Part shown: in pieces, positions 5,582-13,035 of the stretch | How positions within the stretch are numbered: the stretch's first letter is position 1 | Layout of the letters: each line of letters opens with the position of its first letter | Position numbers and translations under genes: made by a program | Notes under the pieces: model-generated | Seen by the model: the letters and a program-made list of their open reading frames with translations, nothing else | Told to the model about the DNA's origin: nothing | Databases searched by the model: none | Assembly: GCA_021805585.1 (NCBI GenBank) | Contig: JAJZEY010000557.1 | Span: forward strand, 1 to 13,035 | DNA length: 13,035 nucleotides | Direction: 5' to 3' | Origin: Planctomycetota bacterium | Lineage (GTDB): Bacteria; Planctomycetota; Phycisphaerae; WQYP01

Positions 5582-6838
5582 ATGATTTCCCGGCGCAAGA
5601 CCCGGCAGGTTAAAGTTGGAAATGTTCTTATCGGGGGCGACGCTCCGGTTGCGGTACAATCCATGACCAGCGGCTATACGCACGATATTGATGGCTGCGT
5701 GCGCGAAATTAACAAACTTGCCGCCGCCGGCGCGGATATCGTGCGCGTCGCAGTCCCGGAGCGCAAAGACACCGAAGCGCTGAAGGAAATTTTAAAGCAG
5801 GTAAAAGTTCCGGTGGTGGCGGACGTGCATTTTCATTTCCAGCGGGCCATGGAAGCCATTGAAGCCGGCGTAAGTAAAATTCGACTGAATCCCGGCAATA
5901 TCAACGACCGCAAACAGGTTCAAGCCGTTATCGACGCCTGCAAGGAACGCCAATTGCCCATTCGCATCGGCGTAAATGAAGGCTCCATTGTGGAACGCAA
6001 AGACAAACAGCGCAGGCTCAAGGAACTTGGAGCGGTCTTCAGCGACAATCGGCATGGCCAGATGCTGGCCATTATGATTTCCAAACTCGAAGAATACCTG
6101 GATATTTTCTACGAGCGCAATTTTTATGACATCGTCATTTCCGCAAAATCCATTGATCCGCTGCTGGTCATGGATGCGTATATGGAAATTTCCCGCCGGT
6201 TTGATCATCCCCTGCATCTGGGCGTTACCCACGCCGGCCCCAAGGAAACCGGAACCATCCGCAGCGTCGTGCCCCTGGGCACACTGCTGGCCGGCGGCAT
6301 TGGTGATACCATCCGCATCAGCTACGCCAACGATCCGATTTACGAAGTTCAGGATGGCCTGGAACTGCTTTATGTGTTGGGATTGCGCACCCGCAAAGGC
6401 GCGGAACTTATCGCCTGCCCGACCTGTGGACGCATTCAGGTGGACCTGTTTACCCTGGTGCAGGATGTGAATCGCAAACTTAAAGAGCAAATCACGCTTC
6501 CCATCAAGGTGGCCGTTATGGGTTGCGTGGTTAATGGACCCGGCGAATGCGAAGGCGCGGATGTGGCTATTTTTGCAGGCGATAAGCGCGGCATTATTTA
6601 TGTGCAGGGCGAAAAAGTGGCCAACGTCCCGGAAGAAAAAATTCTCGACGCTCTGCTTGAGCAATGCGCTAAATTTCAGGAAAAGGTTTTGCGCGGCGAG
6701 GCCCGCCTTGGCGAAAAGGTGGTTGATATTCTTCCACCCGACCCCATTGGTGAAATCGGATCCGGCTATGCGAAAATTGCCGCCGAAAAGTCGCCACAGG
6801 GACAGACCGGTGTGGCGCTTCCGCTGGCACCGCGCTGA
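5582..6838 (+). CDS. ispG: 4-hydroxy-3-methylbut-2-en-1-yl diphosphate synthase (IspG/GcpE)
   Basis: A 418-residue enzyme of the cytoplasmic MEP isoprenoid pathway. It reduces 2-C-methyl-erythritol 2,4-cyclodiphosphate to HMBPP using a [4Fe-4S] cluster. The N-terminal TIM-barrel opens with a typical RRKTRQVKVGNVLIGG and AVQSMTSGYTHD, followed by RVAVPERKDTEAL, ADVHFHFQRAM, KIRLNPGNI, RIGVNEGS and THAGPKETGTIRS. The C-terminal cluster domain has CPTCGR (Cys279, Cys282) and MGCVVNGPGE (Cys315, Glu322), the expected three cysteines and glutamate. It is the short bacterial form without the large middle domain of plant and chlamydial enzymes. The C-terminal tail of about 40 residues after the conserved domain is somewhat longer than in the E. 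coli protein. ATG 5582 has a good AGGAG site. A terminator overlaps the stop codon, so ispG is probably transcribed apart from ffh. Confidence 0.97.
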   Translation: MISRRKTRQVKVGNVLIGGDAPVAVQSMTSGYTHDIDGCVREINKLAAAGADIVRVAVPERKDTEALKEILKQVKVPVVADVHFHFQRAMEAIEAGVSKIRLNPGNINDRKQVQAVIDACKERQLPIRIGVNEGSIVERKDKQRRLKELGAVFSDNRHGQMLAIMISKLEEYLDIFYERNFYDIVISAKSIDPLLVMDAYMEISRRFDHPLHLGVTHAGPKETGTIRSVVPLGTLLAGGIGDTIRISYANDPIYEVQDGLELLYVLGLRTRKGAELIACPTCGRIQVDLFTLVQDVNRKLKEQITLPIKVAVMGCVVNGPGECEGADVAIFAGDKRGIIYVQGEKVANVPEEKILDALLEQCAKFQEKVLRGEARLGEKVVDILPPDPIGEIGSGYAKIAAEKSPQGQTGVALPLAPR

Positions 6839-6853
6839 ATCGCGGCAGTTTTT
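6830..6853 (+). terminator. Probable intrinsic terminator overlapping the ispG stop codon
   Basis: CCGCG (6830-6834) pairs with CGCGG (6841-6845) around CTGAAT, which holds the TGA stop. CAG and five T residues follow (6849-6853). The 5-bp all-GC stem is short, so efficiency may be modest. Confidence 0.45.
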
Positions 6854-6871
6854 CCGTCGCGGCGGTTCCTG

Positions 6872-6901
6872 TTTACGGCGGTTGCAGCGACTTGATAAAA
6901 T
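6872..6901 (+). promoter_or_regulatory. Candidate sigma-70-type promoter for ffh
   Basis: TTTACG (6872-6877, four of six matches to TTGACA) and TAAAAT (6896-6901, five of six matches to TATAAT) are spaced by 18 bp. The predicted transcription start near 6908 leaves a leader of about 27 nt. An 8-nt direct repeat CGGCGGTT (6860-6867 and 6876-6883) overlaps the upstream part and may be a regulatory site or chance. Confidence 0.4.
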
Positions 6902-6934
6902 TCAGATCATCAAATCATGGGATGAAACCAATAC

Positions 6935-8383
6935 ATGTTTGACAGCCTTTCGGATAAATTTTCAACACTGTTCCGCAGTCTTTCCGGTCGCGGCAAGATA
7001 ACCGAAGCCAATGTCCGCGAAGCGATGGAAGAAGTGCGCACCGCCCTGCTGGAAGCCGATGTGCATGTGGACGTGGTGCGGGATTTCTGCAGCCGCGTTA
7101 CCGAACAGGCCGTTGGAACACAGGTACTTTCATCGGTTGAGCCTGGTCAGCAGATGGTAAAAATCGTGTTCGATCAGCTTGTGGACCTGATGGGCCCCGT
7201 TGATTCGAGCCTCTTTTATGTGGACCCGCCTCCCACCATCATCATGATGTGCGGACTTCAGGGGTCCGGCAAAACGACAACCTGCGGCAAACTGGCCATG
7301 TACCTCAAAGGCCTGGGGAAAAATCCGCTTCTGGTCGCCGCGGACACCCAGCGGCCCGCCGCTATTGACCAGTTGGCCACCCTGGCCGAACAGGTCGGCG
7401 TGCCCATTTACCGCGAGGAACCGGGCAATTCGCCGGTGCAGATATGTCGCCGCTCCATTGATTTCGCCCGCGCCAACGGCCGCGATGTGGTAATTCTGGA
7501 TACCGCCGGCCGCCTGCATATTGATGACGCCCTGATGGGCGAACTTCGCCAGATTAGTCTTTCGGTCAAACCCCACCAGATTTTTCTGGTGGTCGATGCC
7601 ATGGTCGGCCAGGACGCGGTCATTTCCGCGCGGGCTTTTAACACACAGCTTGAGCTTGACGGGGTGATCCTGACCAAGTTCGATTCCGACACCCGCGGCG
7701 GCGCGGCCCTTAGCGTGAAAGCCATCACGGGTAAGCCGATTAAATTTCTGGGCGTGGGCGAAAAACTGAACATGCTTGAGGAATTCCATCCAGACCGCAT
7801 TGCCCAACGCATGCTTGGTATGGGCGATGTGCTGACTCTTGTGGAAAAAGCCCAGCAGCAGTTTGATGCCCAGGAAGCGGCCAAAATGCAGGAGAAAATC
7901 TCCAAGGCGACTTTCACCCTTGATGATTTTCTGGGACAGATGCGTTCCTTCCGGAAAATGGGACCCATGAAGCAATTGCTCGGTTTGCTCCCCGGTGTCG
8001 GGTCCGCCCTGAAGGATGTCGATCTGCCCGAAGAGGAACTCGACCGCACGGAAGCCATTATTCAAAGCATGACCCGCCGCGAGCGGGAATTGCCGGATAA
8101 TATCGATGGTTCGCGCCGCCGCCGTATCGCCGCCGGTTCCGGCACCGACCCGCAGGATGTTTCACGGCTAATTAAGGGCTTCATGACGGCGCGGTCCGTG
8201 GCACGTAAATTAAGCACCATGTCCACCGGCCAGCGCATGGCCATGATGCGCGGCATGGGCGATGGCGGCATTCCGGGCATGACCGGCATGGGTTCCATGG
8301 GGGATGCAAGTCCGGGCAAGTCGCACCGCCTGTCACCTGATCAAAAGCGAAAGCTGCGTGCCAAACGCCTCCGCGGAAAATAA
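6935..8383 (+). CDS. ffh: Signal recognition particle protein Ffh (SRP54 GTPase)
   Basis: A 482-residue SRP GTPase that, with SRP RNA and FtsY, targets ribosomes making membrane proteins to the translocon. The N domain is residues 1-95. The G domain runs about 96-297 with GLQGSGKTTTCGKLA (P-loop, 108-121), DTQRPAAIDQL (137-147), DTAGRLHIDD (189-198), TKFDSDTRGGAALS (247-260) and GVGEK (273-277). TKFDSD differs slightly from the usual TKLDGD but keeps the guanine-specificity Lys and Asp. The Met-rich M domain runs about 330-440 with MGPMKQLLGLLPGVG and the RNA-binding part RRIAAGSGTDPQDVSRLIKGF. A basic tail with Gly/Met repeats follows (about 440-482). The ribosome binding site is weak. The next gene downstream is on the opposite strand, so ffh is not followed by rpsP as in many bacteria. 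The assignment is certain. Confidence 0.97.
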   Translation: MFDSLSDKFSTLFRSLSGRGKITEANVREAMEEVRTALLEADVHVDVVRDFCSRVTEQAVGTQVLSSVEPGQQMVKIVFDQLVDLMGPVDSSLFYVDPPPTIIMMCGLQGSGKTTTCGKLAMYLKGLGKNPLLVAADTQRPAAIDQLATLAEQVGVPIYREEPGNSPVQICRRSIDFARANGRDVVILDTAGRLHIDDALMGELRQISLSVKPHQIFLVVDAMVGQDAVISARAFNTQLELDGVILTKFDSDTRGGAALSVKAITGKPIKFLGVGEKLNMLEEFHPDRIAQRMLGMGDVLTLVEKAQQQFDAQEAAKMQEKISKATFTLDDFLGQMRSFRKMGPMKQLLGLLPGVGSALKDVDLPEEELDRTEAIIQSMTRRERELPDNIDGSRRRRIAAGSGTDPQDVSRLIKGFMTARSVARKLSTMSTGQRMAMMRGMGDGGIPGMTGMGSMGDASPGKSHRLSPDQKRKLRAKRLRGK

Positions 8384-8397
8384 ACCGTTCCATTGGA

Positions 8398-8419
8398 ATC
8401 CGCCACTCCGTACGCGGAT
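8398..8419. terminator. Hairpin in the convergent gap between ffh and the minus-strand unit
   Basis: ATCCGC (8398-8403) pairs with GCGGAT (8414-8419) around a 10-nt loop, inside a 46-bp gap between two converging stop codons. The position suits a two-way terminator, but there is no proper T tract on either side. Confidence 0.3.
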
Positions 8420-8429
8420 CGCCACGCTA

Positions 8430-10019
8430 TTATTCCAGCCGCAGCCGGGAATCCGATAAATCCAGGCGGTACATCAACTGATTGTAATCATAGCGCGGCG
8501 TCGGATGCGAATTGCCGGAAAAGGTTGCCGAATAGGTCCCCTGAAAATAAATAACCCGTCCGTTTTCCTGATCAAAAAACGGATTCTGAGTCGGATTGTA
8601 AAACGAATAATCCGGATGCGTCGCAATCTTATGCGCCTGCCTCCACGGGCCGGTCGGCTGGGTCGCGCCGGCCAACCAGATTTCCCCAAGGACCGAATCC
8701 CCACCGTGCTGCACACCGATCATGATCCAGCGCTGCAAAAACCTGTTCCAGAAAAAAGAGCCATTCTGAATTGTAATCGGCTTATGTCCCAGGGCATCCA
8801 CCAGTTGAAAATGCGCTTCATCCGGTTGCAGAAGGCCTGACGAAATTAATTCCCGCTCGTCGGCGGAATTCAGCGGCGGCGTATGCCGTTTCCACGCCCA
8901 TACCACCTTGCCCGTCTTATTTCGTTCCACGCTGGATTTGCTCCCCGCATACCCGGTACCCGCAGCCAGACAGGTAAAGGCTTCATATTCACTGCTGTCT
9001 GTTAAACCACCCAGCGAAGCGGTTGCGCGAACCGTCGGAAATTGCGGTGAAAACAGTCGGTATTCGCGCCCCTTTTCCCGGTAAACGGCCGGATGCCCGA
9101 TGGGAAACCGCCACTGTTCCGCCGGCGGATACACATGATATTTTTCAAATACGCCGGCTTTCCGATTCCAGACCGCCAGGCCTTGCTCATATATTTTTCC
9201 CATTCCCTGGCGCCGGGAATACCGGGCGGTAAGTTGCTCGGTTCCTTGTCGGTCGCCAACCGTGGTCAGCCCATCCAGCCACACCACGCCGCCCGGCTCG
9301 TCGGGCAACGGGCACATGGCCCGGCAAAAGCCGGACGAATCGGTAAAGTACCGAAGGTTAACGCCGATATCCGGATTCAGTCCCCCGTGGCCGGGAAGAT
9401 CCGACACGGCACCGGATGTCCGGAAATTACCCAGCGGGTATCCGGGGCGGGCCGTATCACCCCATATCCAGAAAATCCGTCCGGTGTAAACCGTTGCCAG
9501 GCATGAATCTTGCCCCATCACCTGTCCGTTAAGCAACGGCTCATCAATCGGTGGCTTGATTCCCAGGCGCACGCTGTCGGTATAAATACCCTCTCCGGTC
9601 ATGCGGTAAATCCGCTGCGCAATATTTTGACGCCCCATGGAAATGCCTGCAATCGAATCAGGCTTTACTTCCAGCCCGACACCGCTATAACCAAAGCTAT
9701 CTTTGGGAAACGTGTAGCCGGGACTGGAAACGGAAAAATAAACATGGCGATTCATGAGGCCCGGATCCGCGATTGCCGCGTAGCCGGCACTGTCGGTCAC
9801 ATACCGCACCTGGTTGACCGTGCGCAATTCAACCAGTGGAATGCCGCGCCCGGTTTGGGCATCTACCACATGGATGCCGAACATTCCGGTTGCGGGTTGT
9901 ACAAGATGCCGGTCTTCCGGGATTGTCACTGAACCGGTTGCAATGGTGGTGCCTGCAAACACGCCTGCCGCCGTGCCCAGTCCGCGTGACAGCAATTGTC
10001 TTCGGTTAATGGATGCCAT
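8430..10019 (-). CDS. Tat-exported protein with transthyretin-like and predicted beta-propeller regions
   Basis: A 529-residue protein. The start at 10019 has AAGGA 8 nt upstream and opens with a Tat signal (MASINRRQLLSRG, then a hydrophobic AAGVFAGTTIATG), so it would be exported folded. Residues about 46-125 look like a carboxypeptidase-regulatory/transthyretin-like beta domain (GIHVVDAQTGRGIPLVELRT, VTDSAGYAAI). The rest has repeated Trp- and Gly-rich strand motifs: GQDSCLATVYTGRIFWIWGD at 169-188, SFFWNRFLQRWIMIGVQHGG at 421-440, GEIWLAGATQPTGPW at 445-459, THPDYSFYNPTQNPFFDQ at 467-484 and TPRYDYNQLMYRLDL at 507-521. This resembles five-bladed propeller proteins of the GH43/GH32-like type. 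I do not recognise a characterised enzyme. It lies 67 bp downstream of the GH2 gene on the same strand and is probably cotranscribed. A role in polysaccharide binding or cleavage is inferred from fold resemblance and neighbour only. Confidence 0.75.
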   Translation of the reverse strand: MASINRRQLLSRGLGTAAGVFAGTTIATGSVTIPEDRHLVQPATGMFGIHVVDAQTGRGIPLVELRTVNQVRYVTDSAGYAAIADPGLMNRHVYFSVSSPGYTFPKDSFGYSGVGLEVKPDSIAGISMGRQNIAQRIYRMTGEGIYTDSVRLGIKPPIDEPLLNGQVMGQDSCLATVYTGRIFWIWGDTARPGYPLGNFRTSGAVSDLPGHGGLNPDIGVNLRYFTDSSGFCRAMCPLPDEPGGVVWLDGLTTVGDRQGTEQLTARYSRRQGMGKIYEQGLAVWNRKAGVFEKYHVYPPAEQWRFPIGHPAVYREKGREYRLFSPQFPTVRATASLGGLTDSSEYEAFTCLAAGTGYAGSKSSVERNKTGKVVWAWKRHTPPLNSADERELISSGLLQPDEAHFQLVDALGHKPITIQNGSFFWNRFLQRWIMIGVQHGGDSVLGEIWLAGATQPTGPWRQAHKIATHPDYSFYNPTQNPFFDQENGRVIYFQGTYSATFSGNSHPTPRYDYNQLMYRLDLSDSRLRLE

Positions 10020-10027
10020 ACCAACTA

Positions 10028-10032
10028 TCCTT
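10028..10032 (-). promoter_or_regulatory. Ribosome binding site AAGGA for the propeller-like gene
   Basis: Read on the minus strand, AAGGA is followed by 8 nt and then ATG at 10019. This favours that start over an in-frame codon at 10043 and places the twin-arginine motif at residues 5-6, as expected. Confidence 0.7.
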
Positions 10033-10086
10033 ATTAACGCCAACCATAATCGCTGTCCGTGCCAATATCCCTATACCGCGCATGAA

Positions 10087-12648
10087 TCAACCGCTTGCGG
10101 TGGTGATATCCCGCAACGAACGAACCTGTAAGCGCGATCGAAATTCGTGCGAGGTCAATCGTTTAGCGGGCCGGACCTGTATCACCACCGTCTGTCGAGC
10201 GGCCAGATGAACAAAATTGTCTGAATATTCCGCATCGCAGTCTTTCAGAGACACCCACAACCATAAAGCGGGTTTGCGTGTTTTTATTGTGACGCGAAAT
10301 CCATCGGCTAAAGCCACCTCTCTGATGGATAAACCCGGATCGCGTAATGAAAGCTCTTTTGGTGCAACAAAAAAGCTGCAATTTTCCGAAACAATCTTCC
10401 CATGCAACCGCACCGATGTCCAAGTCAGGAGATTATTCATTTTCGTTTGACTCGGCAGCGCTGAATAATTCAATTGGTGGCATAAGCGACTTTCCCGTGG
10501 GGAAATGGAAATAGCCATGTCTCCCCGGTCTAGAACTTCACCATCCAGATTACTTGTGTGCCACGCAAGTTGACCGTCCACCGGTTCCATCAGGTCACTG
10601 GTCACCCATAAATCCATTGCACCGGTTCTGTCATCGGCTTTACCACTCACGAGGATAGGTGAAAAGAATCGCCTGGCCGCATACATCATTGCCTTCCATC
10701 GATGATAGCAGTCGATCATAGACCAGGTTGGGCCTGGCCAACTGTCGTTCATCTGCCAAATCAGGCTGGCCATGCTGCGGGGCATGGATCGCCGCCAGTG
10801 TTCCACTCCGTATCCGACCACGTAGGCCTGCATGATCTGGGTCAACCAGAGCGCCGATTCAAAATCGCGCGGCACGGGTCCGAAATAGCGATTGACATAT
10901 TGCATCATGCTGTCAATACCCGCGCGTCCCCATGAGCGTTCATGATACACCATAACTTTGCTGTAAATACTTTCACGATCCGATGGAGAAGTATATGCGT
11001 TAACGGTCATTGGCGGGGGGAACGACTGCATGCCGAATTCGGAAATAAATCCATCTTTGGCGGCAAACCCTGTGTGCGGATGCACGACATGCCATGCTCC
11101 CCAGTAATGAAGATCGTGATCGTCGCCCGGGTCGCCACTGCCCGATTCATAATTAGCGCCGGGTAATTCACGACGTACAATTCCGCCAATTGTCGTGCGA
11201 AAAAGAAGATTGAAACCCTTAAACCAGAATATTTCGTTGTTGCCGCTCCAAAGCGCAATGCACGGGTGATGCCGATTCAGACGAACCTGTTCCTGAACTT
11301 CGCGTCGGACATTATCCATCCAGGGTTTGTCAAATACCGGATAAAAATGATTGGCGAACTTGAACTCAAACAATACCATAATCCCCATTTCATCACAGGC
11401 ATCGAATAGCGCTTGGGGTTCATAATATCCGCCTCCCCAGAATCGCAGTACATTGAAGTGGCTGTCGCGGGCGTCCTGTACGAAGCGTCGTAGAATTTCC
11501 GGCGTTACCCGCGATGGAAGATTATCTGCGGGTATCCAATTCGCCCCTTTGGAAAAAAATGGAACTCCATTGACTGCCAGATGGCCTGAACTGTTTGCCG
11601 CCTGGTTAATGAACGCTATGGTTCTTAACCCGATGCGACGTTGCACGCGGTCAAGGGTGGTTTTTCCCGAATCCCGCAATTCGATTTCAATGGTATAAAG
11701 CGGCTGCGATCCCATGCCGTTGGGCCACCATAATTCGGGCGCATGGATGTCCAGAATCAGTTTGCCTTGCCGCCGGATGATGGCCGTGCGGCCCGTGGTT
11801 ATCCGCGTTCCCCTCAAAAAGACCGTCACCTTCGCGTGGAGTCCGGCGTTGGAATCCCCCTCTGTTGCAATACCGATTGTAAGCTTGGCTGTGGCCCGAT
11901 CAGGTATCGCCTGCTTCACCATGACGTCGGCGATTCGACAATCAAAACCGACCAGTTCAATGGGCTTCCAGATTCCGCACGTCAACAGGGGCCGACACCA
12001 GTCCCAACCCCACATATAGGGGGCCTTGCGCACCCAGCTTTGCGTCGCCTTAAGCATCAGCCCATGTGTGGCCTTATACGCATCAGCCCGCGCCGCCGCA
12101 TAGGGGCCGGTCGGAGCAAATTCGATCACGATTCTGTTTTCCCCGGCATGGACAATTCCTTTCACATTGAATCGCCAGATTCGATACATATTGTCGGCAT
12201 TGCCGATCAACACTCCGTTAACCCGCACGCTGGCAAGTGTATCCAGACCGTGGCAAACGAGTTGAACATGTTTTTTCGCGAGCAAATCCGGCCCGACATG
12301 AAACGTTCGTTGATAAATCCACGTGGCTCTTGCCACCCACTGAACATCACTATTCTGATCCCGGAAATCGGGATCCGGAATTTTTCCGTTATTCAACAGG
12401 TCGGCGTATTGGCTGCCTGGCACGTGTGCGGGCAAAATCGCTGGCTTTCCCTTCTGTTGCATCGTCCAGCTATGGCCGTTCAGATCCAGCGAAAGTCCCG
12501 CCGATCGCTGCGAAGATGCCGCCGTATTGCCCGCCAAGGTACGATCGATACCGGGTGTCACGGCTGCAACGGCGGTTGCCAACGCCAGAAAATCGCGTCG
12601 GTTATACGGGGCGGAATTCGTGGGGTGTCGGCTATTATGATTGACCAT
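10087..12648 (-). CDS. Tat-exported glycoside hydrolase family 2 protein, beta-mannosidase-like
   Basis: An 853-residue exported enzyme of the GH2 beta-mannosidase type, which removes terminal beta-mannose or a similar sugar with retention. The Tat signal is YNRRDFLALATAVAAV (residues 15-30). A sugar-binding jelly-roll region follows (about 52-235, with RATWIYQRTFHV and YMWGWDWCRPL), then Ig-like strands (about 236-345), then the TIM barrel: GANWIPADN, LRFWGGGYYEP, LWSGNNE with acid/base Glu472, and ISEFGMQSFPP with nucleophile Glu537. WQMNDSWPGPTWSMIDCYHRW is followed by a C-terminal beta region (about 660-853). Both catalytic Glu residues are present. The segment usually reading VWQDFMFAC is VLFEFKFAN here, so substrate specificity may differ. 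ATG 12648 was chosen for its GGAG 10 nt upstream and a tidy Tat signal; longer starts exist up to 12705. It is probably the first gene of a two-gene unit. Confidence 0.88.
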   Translation of the reverse strand: MVNHNSRHPTNSAPYNRRDFLALATAVAAVTPGIDRTLAGNTAASSQRSAGLSLDLNGHSWTMQQKGKPAILPAHVPGSQYADLLNNGKIPDPDFRDQNSDVQWVARATWIYQRTFHVGPDLLAKKHVQLVCHGLDTLASVRVNGVLIGNADNMYRIWRFNVKGIVHAGENRIVIEFAPTGPYAAARADAYKATHGLMLKATQSWVRKAPYMWGWDWCRPLLTCGIWKPIELVGFDCRIADVMVKQAIPDRATAKLTIGIATEGDSNAGLHAKVTVFLRGTRITTGRTAIIRRQGKLILDIHAPELWWPNGMGSQPLYTIEIELRDSGKTTLDRVQRRIGLRTIAFINQAANSSGHLAVNGVPFFSKGANWIPADNLPSRVTPEILRRFVQDARDSHFNVLRFWGGGYYEPQALFDACDEMGIMVLFEFKFANHFYPVFDKPWMDNVRREVQEQVRLNRHHPCIALWSGNNEIFWFKGFNLLFRTTIGGIVRRELPGANYESGSGDPGDDHDLHYWGAWHVVHPHTGFAAKDGFISEFGMQSFPPPMTVNAYTSPSDRESIYSKVMVYHERSWGRAGIDSMMQYVNRYFGPVPRDFESALWLTQIMQAYVVGYGVEHWRRSMPRSMASLIWQMNDSWPGPTWSMIDCYHRWKAMMYAARRFFSPILVSGKADDRTGAMDLWVTSDLMEPVDGQLAWHTSNLDGEVLDRGDMAISISPRESRLCHQLNYSALPSQTKMNNLLTWTSVRLHGKIVSENCSFFVAPKELSLRDPGLSIREVALADGFRVTIKTRKPALWLWVSLKDCDAEYSDNFVHLAARQTVVIQVRPAKRLTSHEFRSRLQVRSLRDITTASG

Positions 12649-13035
12649 CGGTGCGCTTCTCCAAAAACCAAAACCCTGAAAGACCATCCCGACGCGCCCT
12701 GACAATTCTTGCCGTCATTAACTGTACAATGGCGTTTAAGCGCAAATATTGCCCGCGTCCATCGACGCATGTCGCCGGCCGACCTGATGACCACGGAGTC
12801 GGCCGCATTTGCGCGAACTGGATCCCCAGCCGACGATGACCGGTCGGAACCCAACGGCCTGCTGCAAATGACGCGCCCCGCGCGGCGGTCCAACTGACTT
12901 CCCTGCGGCGGCAGGAAATATCGGCCTTGTTGCGATGCACCATTCTACCAGCGCTTTTCTGGTCATCGGCCCGGGGCTTGGCATAAATCAACGCGGCACC
13001 GGGACCTCACGATTTTAGAACCAGGCCGGAGGGCG
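12649..13035. other. Non-coding region upstream of the GH2 gene
   Basis: No credible gene is seen on either strand; the short open frames here are Arg/Pro-rich and lack start signals. The region should hold the promoter of the minus-strand unit, but I find no convincing -35/-10 pair. An inverted repeat at 12776-12805 is listed separately. Confidence 0.45.
12776..12805. repeat. 8-bp inverted repeat upstream of the GH2 gene
   Basis: CGGCCGAC (12776-12783) is the exact reverse complement of GTCGGCCG (12798-12805), with 14 nt between. It lies about 130 bp upstream of the GH2 start. It could be a regulator-binding site or a hairpin; no T tract follows on either strand. Confidence 0.4.

Noticed and set aside
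5792..6664. Long open frame (290 codons) on the minus strand
   Set aside because: It lies wholly antisense to ispG, whose protein is unmistakable; the translation is a codon-structure shadow with no recognisable domain.
6839..6934. Possible SRP RNA gene next to ffh
   Set aside because: The conserved SRP RNA tip motif (GGAA/AGCA type pairing) is not seen; the gap is explained better by a terminator and a promoter.
7130..8065. Long open frame (311 codons) on the minus strand
   Set aside because: It is antisense to ffh and has no start signal or family resemblance.
11743..12702. Long open frame (319 codons) on the plus strand
   Set aside because: It is antisense to the GH2 gene, which has clear catalytic motifs; the translation looks random.
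12706..12991. Small open frames on both strands at the right edge
   Set aside because: They overlap each other, are Arg/Pro-rich, and have no ribosome binding site or recognisable protein features.

Overview
The window most likely comes from a planctomycete-like bacterium (Planctomycetota, possibly Phycisphaerae). This is inferred from several things together. Three neighbouring genes encode secreted proteins ending in PEP-CTERM sorting signals, which implies an exosortase elsewhere in the genome. Two large secreted proteins carry twin-arginine (Tat) signals. The base composition is moderately GC-rich, and single-copy housekeeping genes (ispG, ffh) sit among accessory genes. Verrucomicrobia or Lentisphaerae cannot be excluded. 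There is no rRNA, tRNA, CRISPR array or insertion sequence.

Layout, left to right. (1) 1-2840, plus strand: three PEP-CTERM genes. The first is cut by the window edge and ends before a good intrinsic terminator. The second has a papain/C39-like Cys-His-Asp pattern upstream of its sorting signal. The third is a small secreted protein behind a leader with two adjacent inverted repeats. (2) 2841-3334: about 490 bp of non-coding DNA with a likely terminator. (3) 3335-4336: an APH/homoserine-kinase-like protein whose catalytic loop has lost its key Asp and Asn, so it may be a pseudokinase. (4) 4489-5381: an ECF sigma factor and a small zinc-binding anti-sigma-like protein, overlapping by 4 nt. (5) 5582-8383: ispG (MEP isoprenoid pathway) and ffh (signal recognition particle GTPase), separated by a probable terminator and a candidate promoter. 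(6) 8430-12648, minus strand, convergent with ffh: a two-gene unit encoding a Tat-exported GH2 beta-mannosidase-like enzyme and, 67 bp downstream, a Tat-exported protein with a predicted transthyretin-like plus beta-propeller-like architecture. (7) 12649-13035: non-coding upstream region of that unit, with an 8-bp inverted repeat.

How the genes may work together. The PEP-CTERM proteins would be exported and sorted at the cell envelope. The sigma/anti-sigma pair is a classic regulatory switch whose targets cannot be read here. The minus-strand pair looks like part of an export-coupled glycan-degradation system acting on mannose-containing or related polysaccharide. ispG and ffh are housekeeping genes. 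The least ordinary items are the cysteine-peptidase-like PEP-CTERM protein, the apparent pseudokinase, and the Tat-exported GH2/propeller pair.
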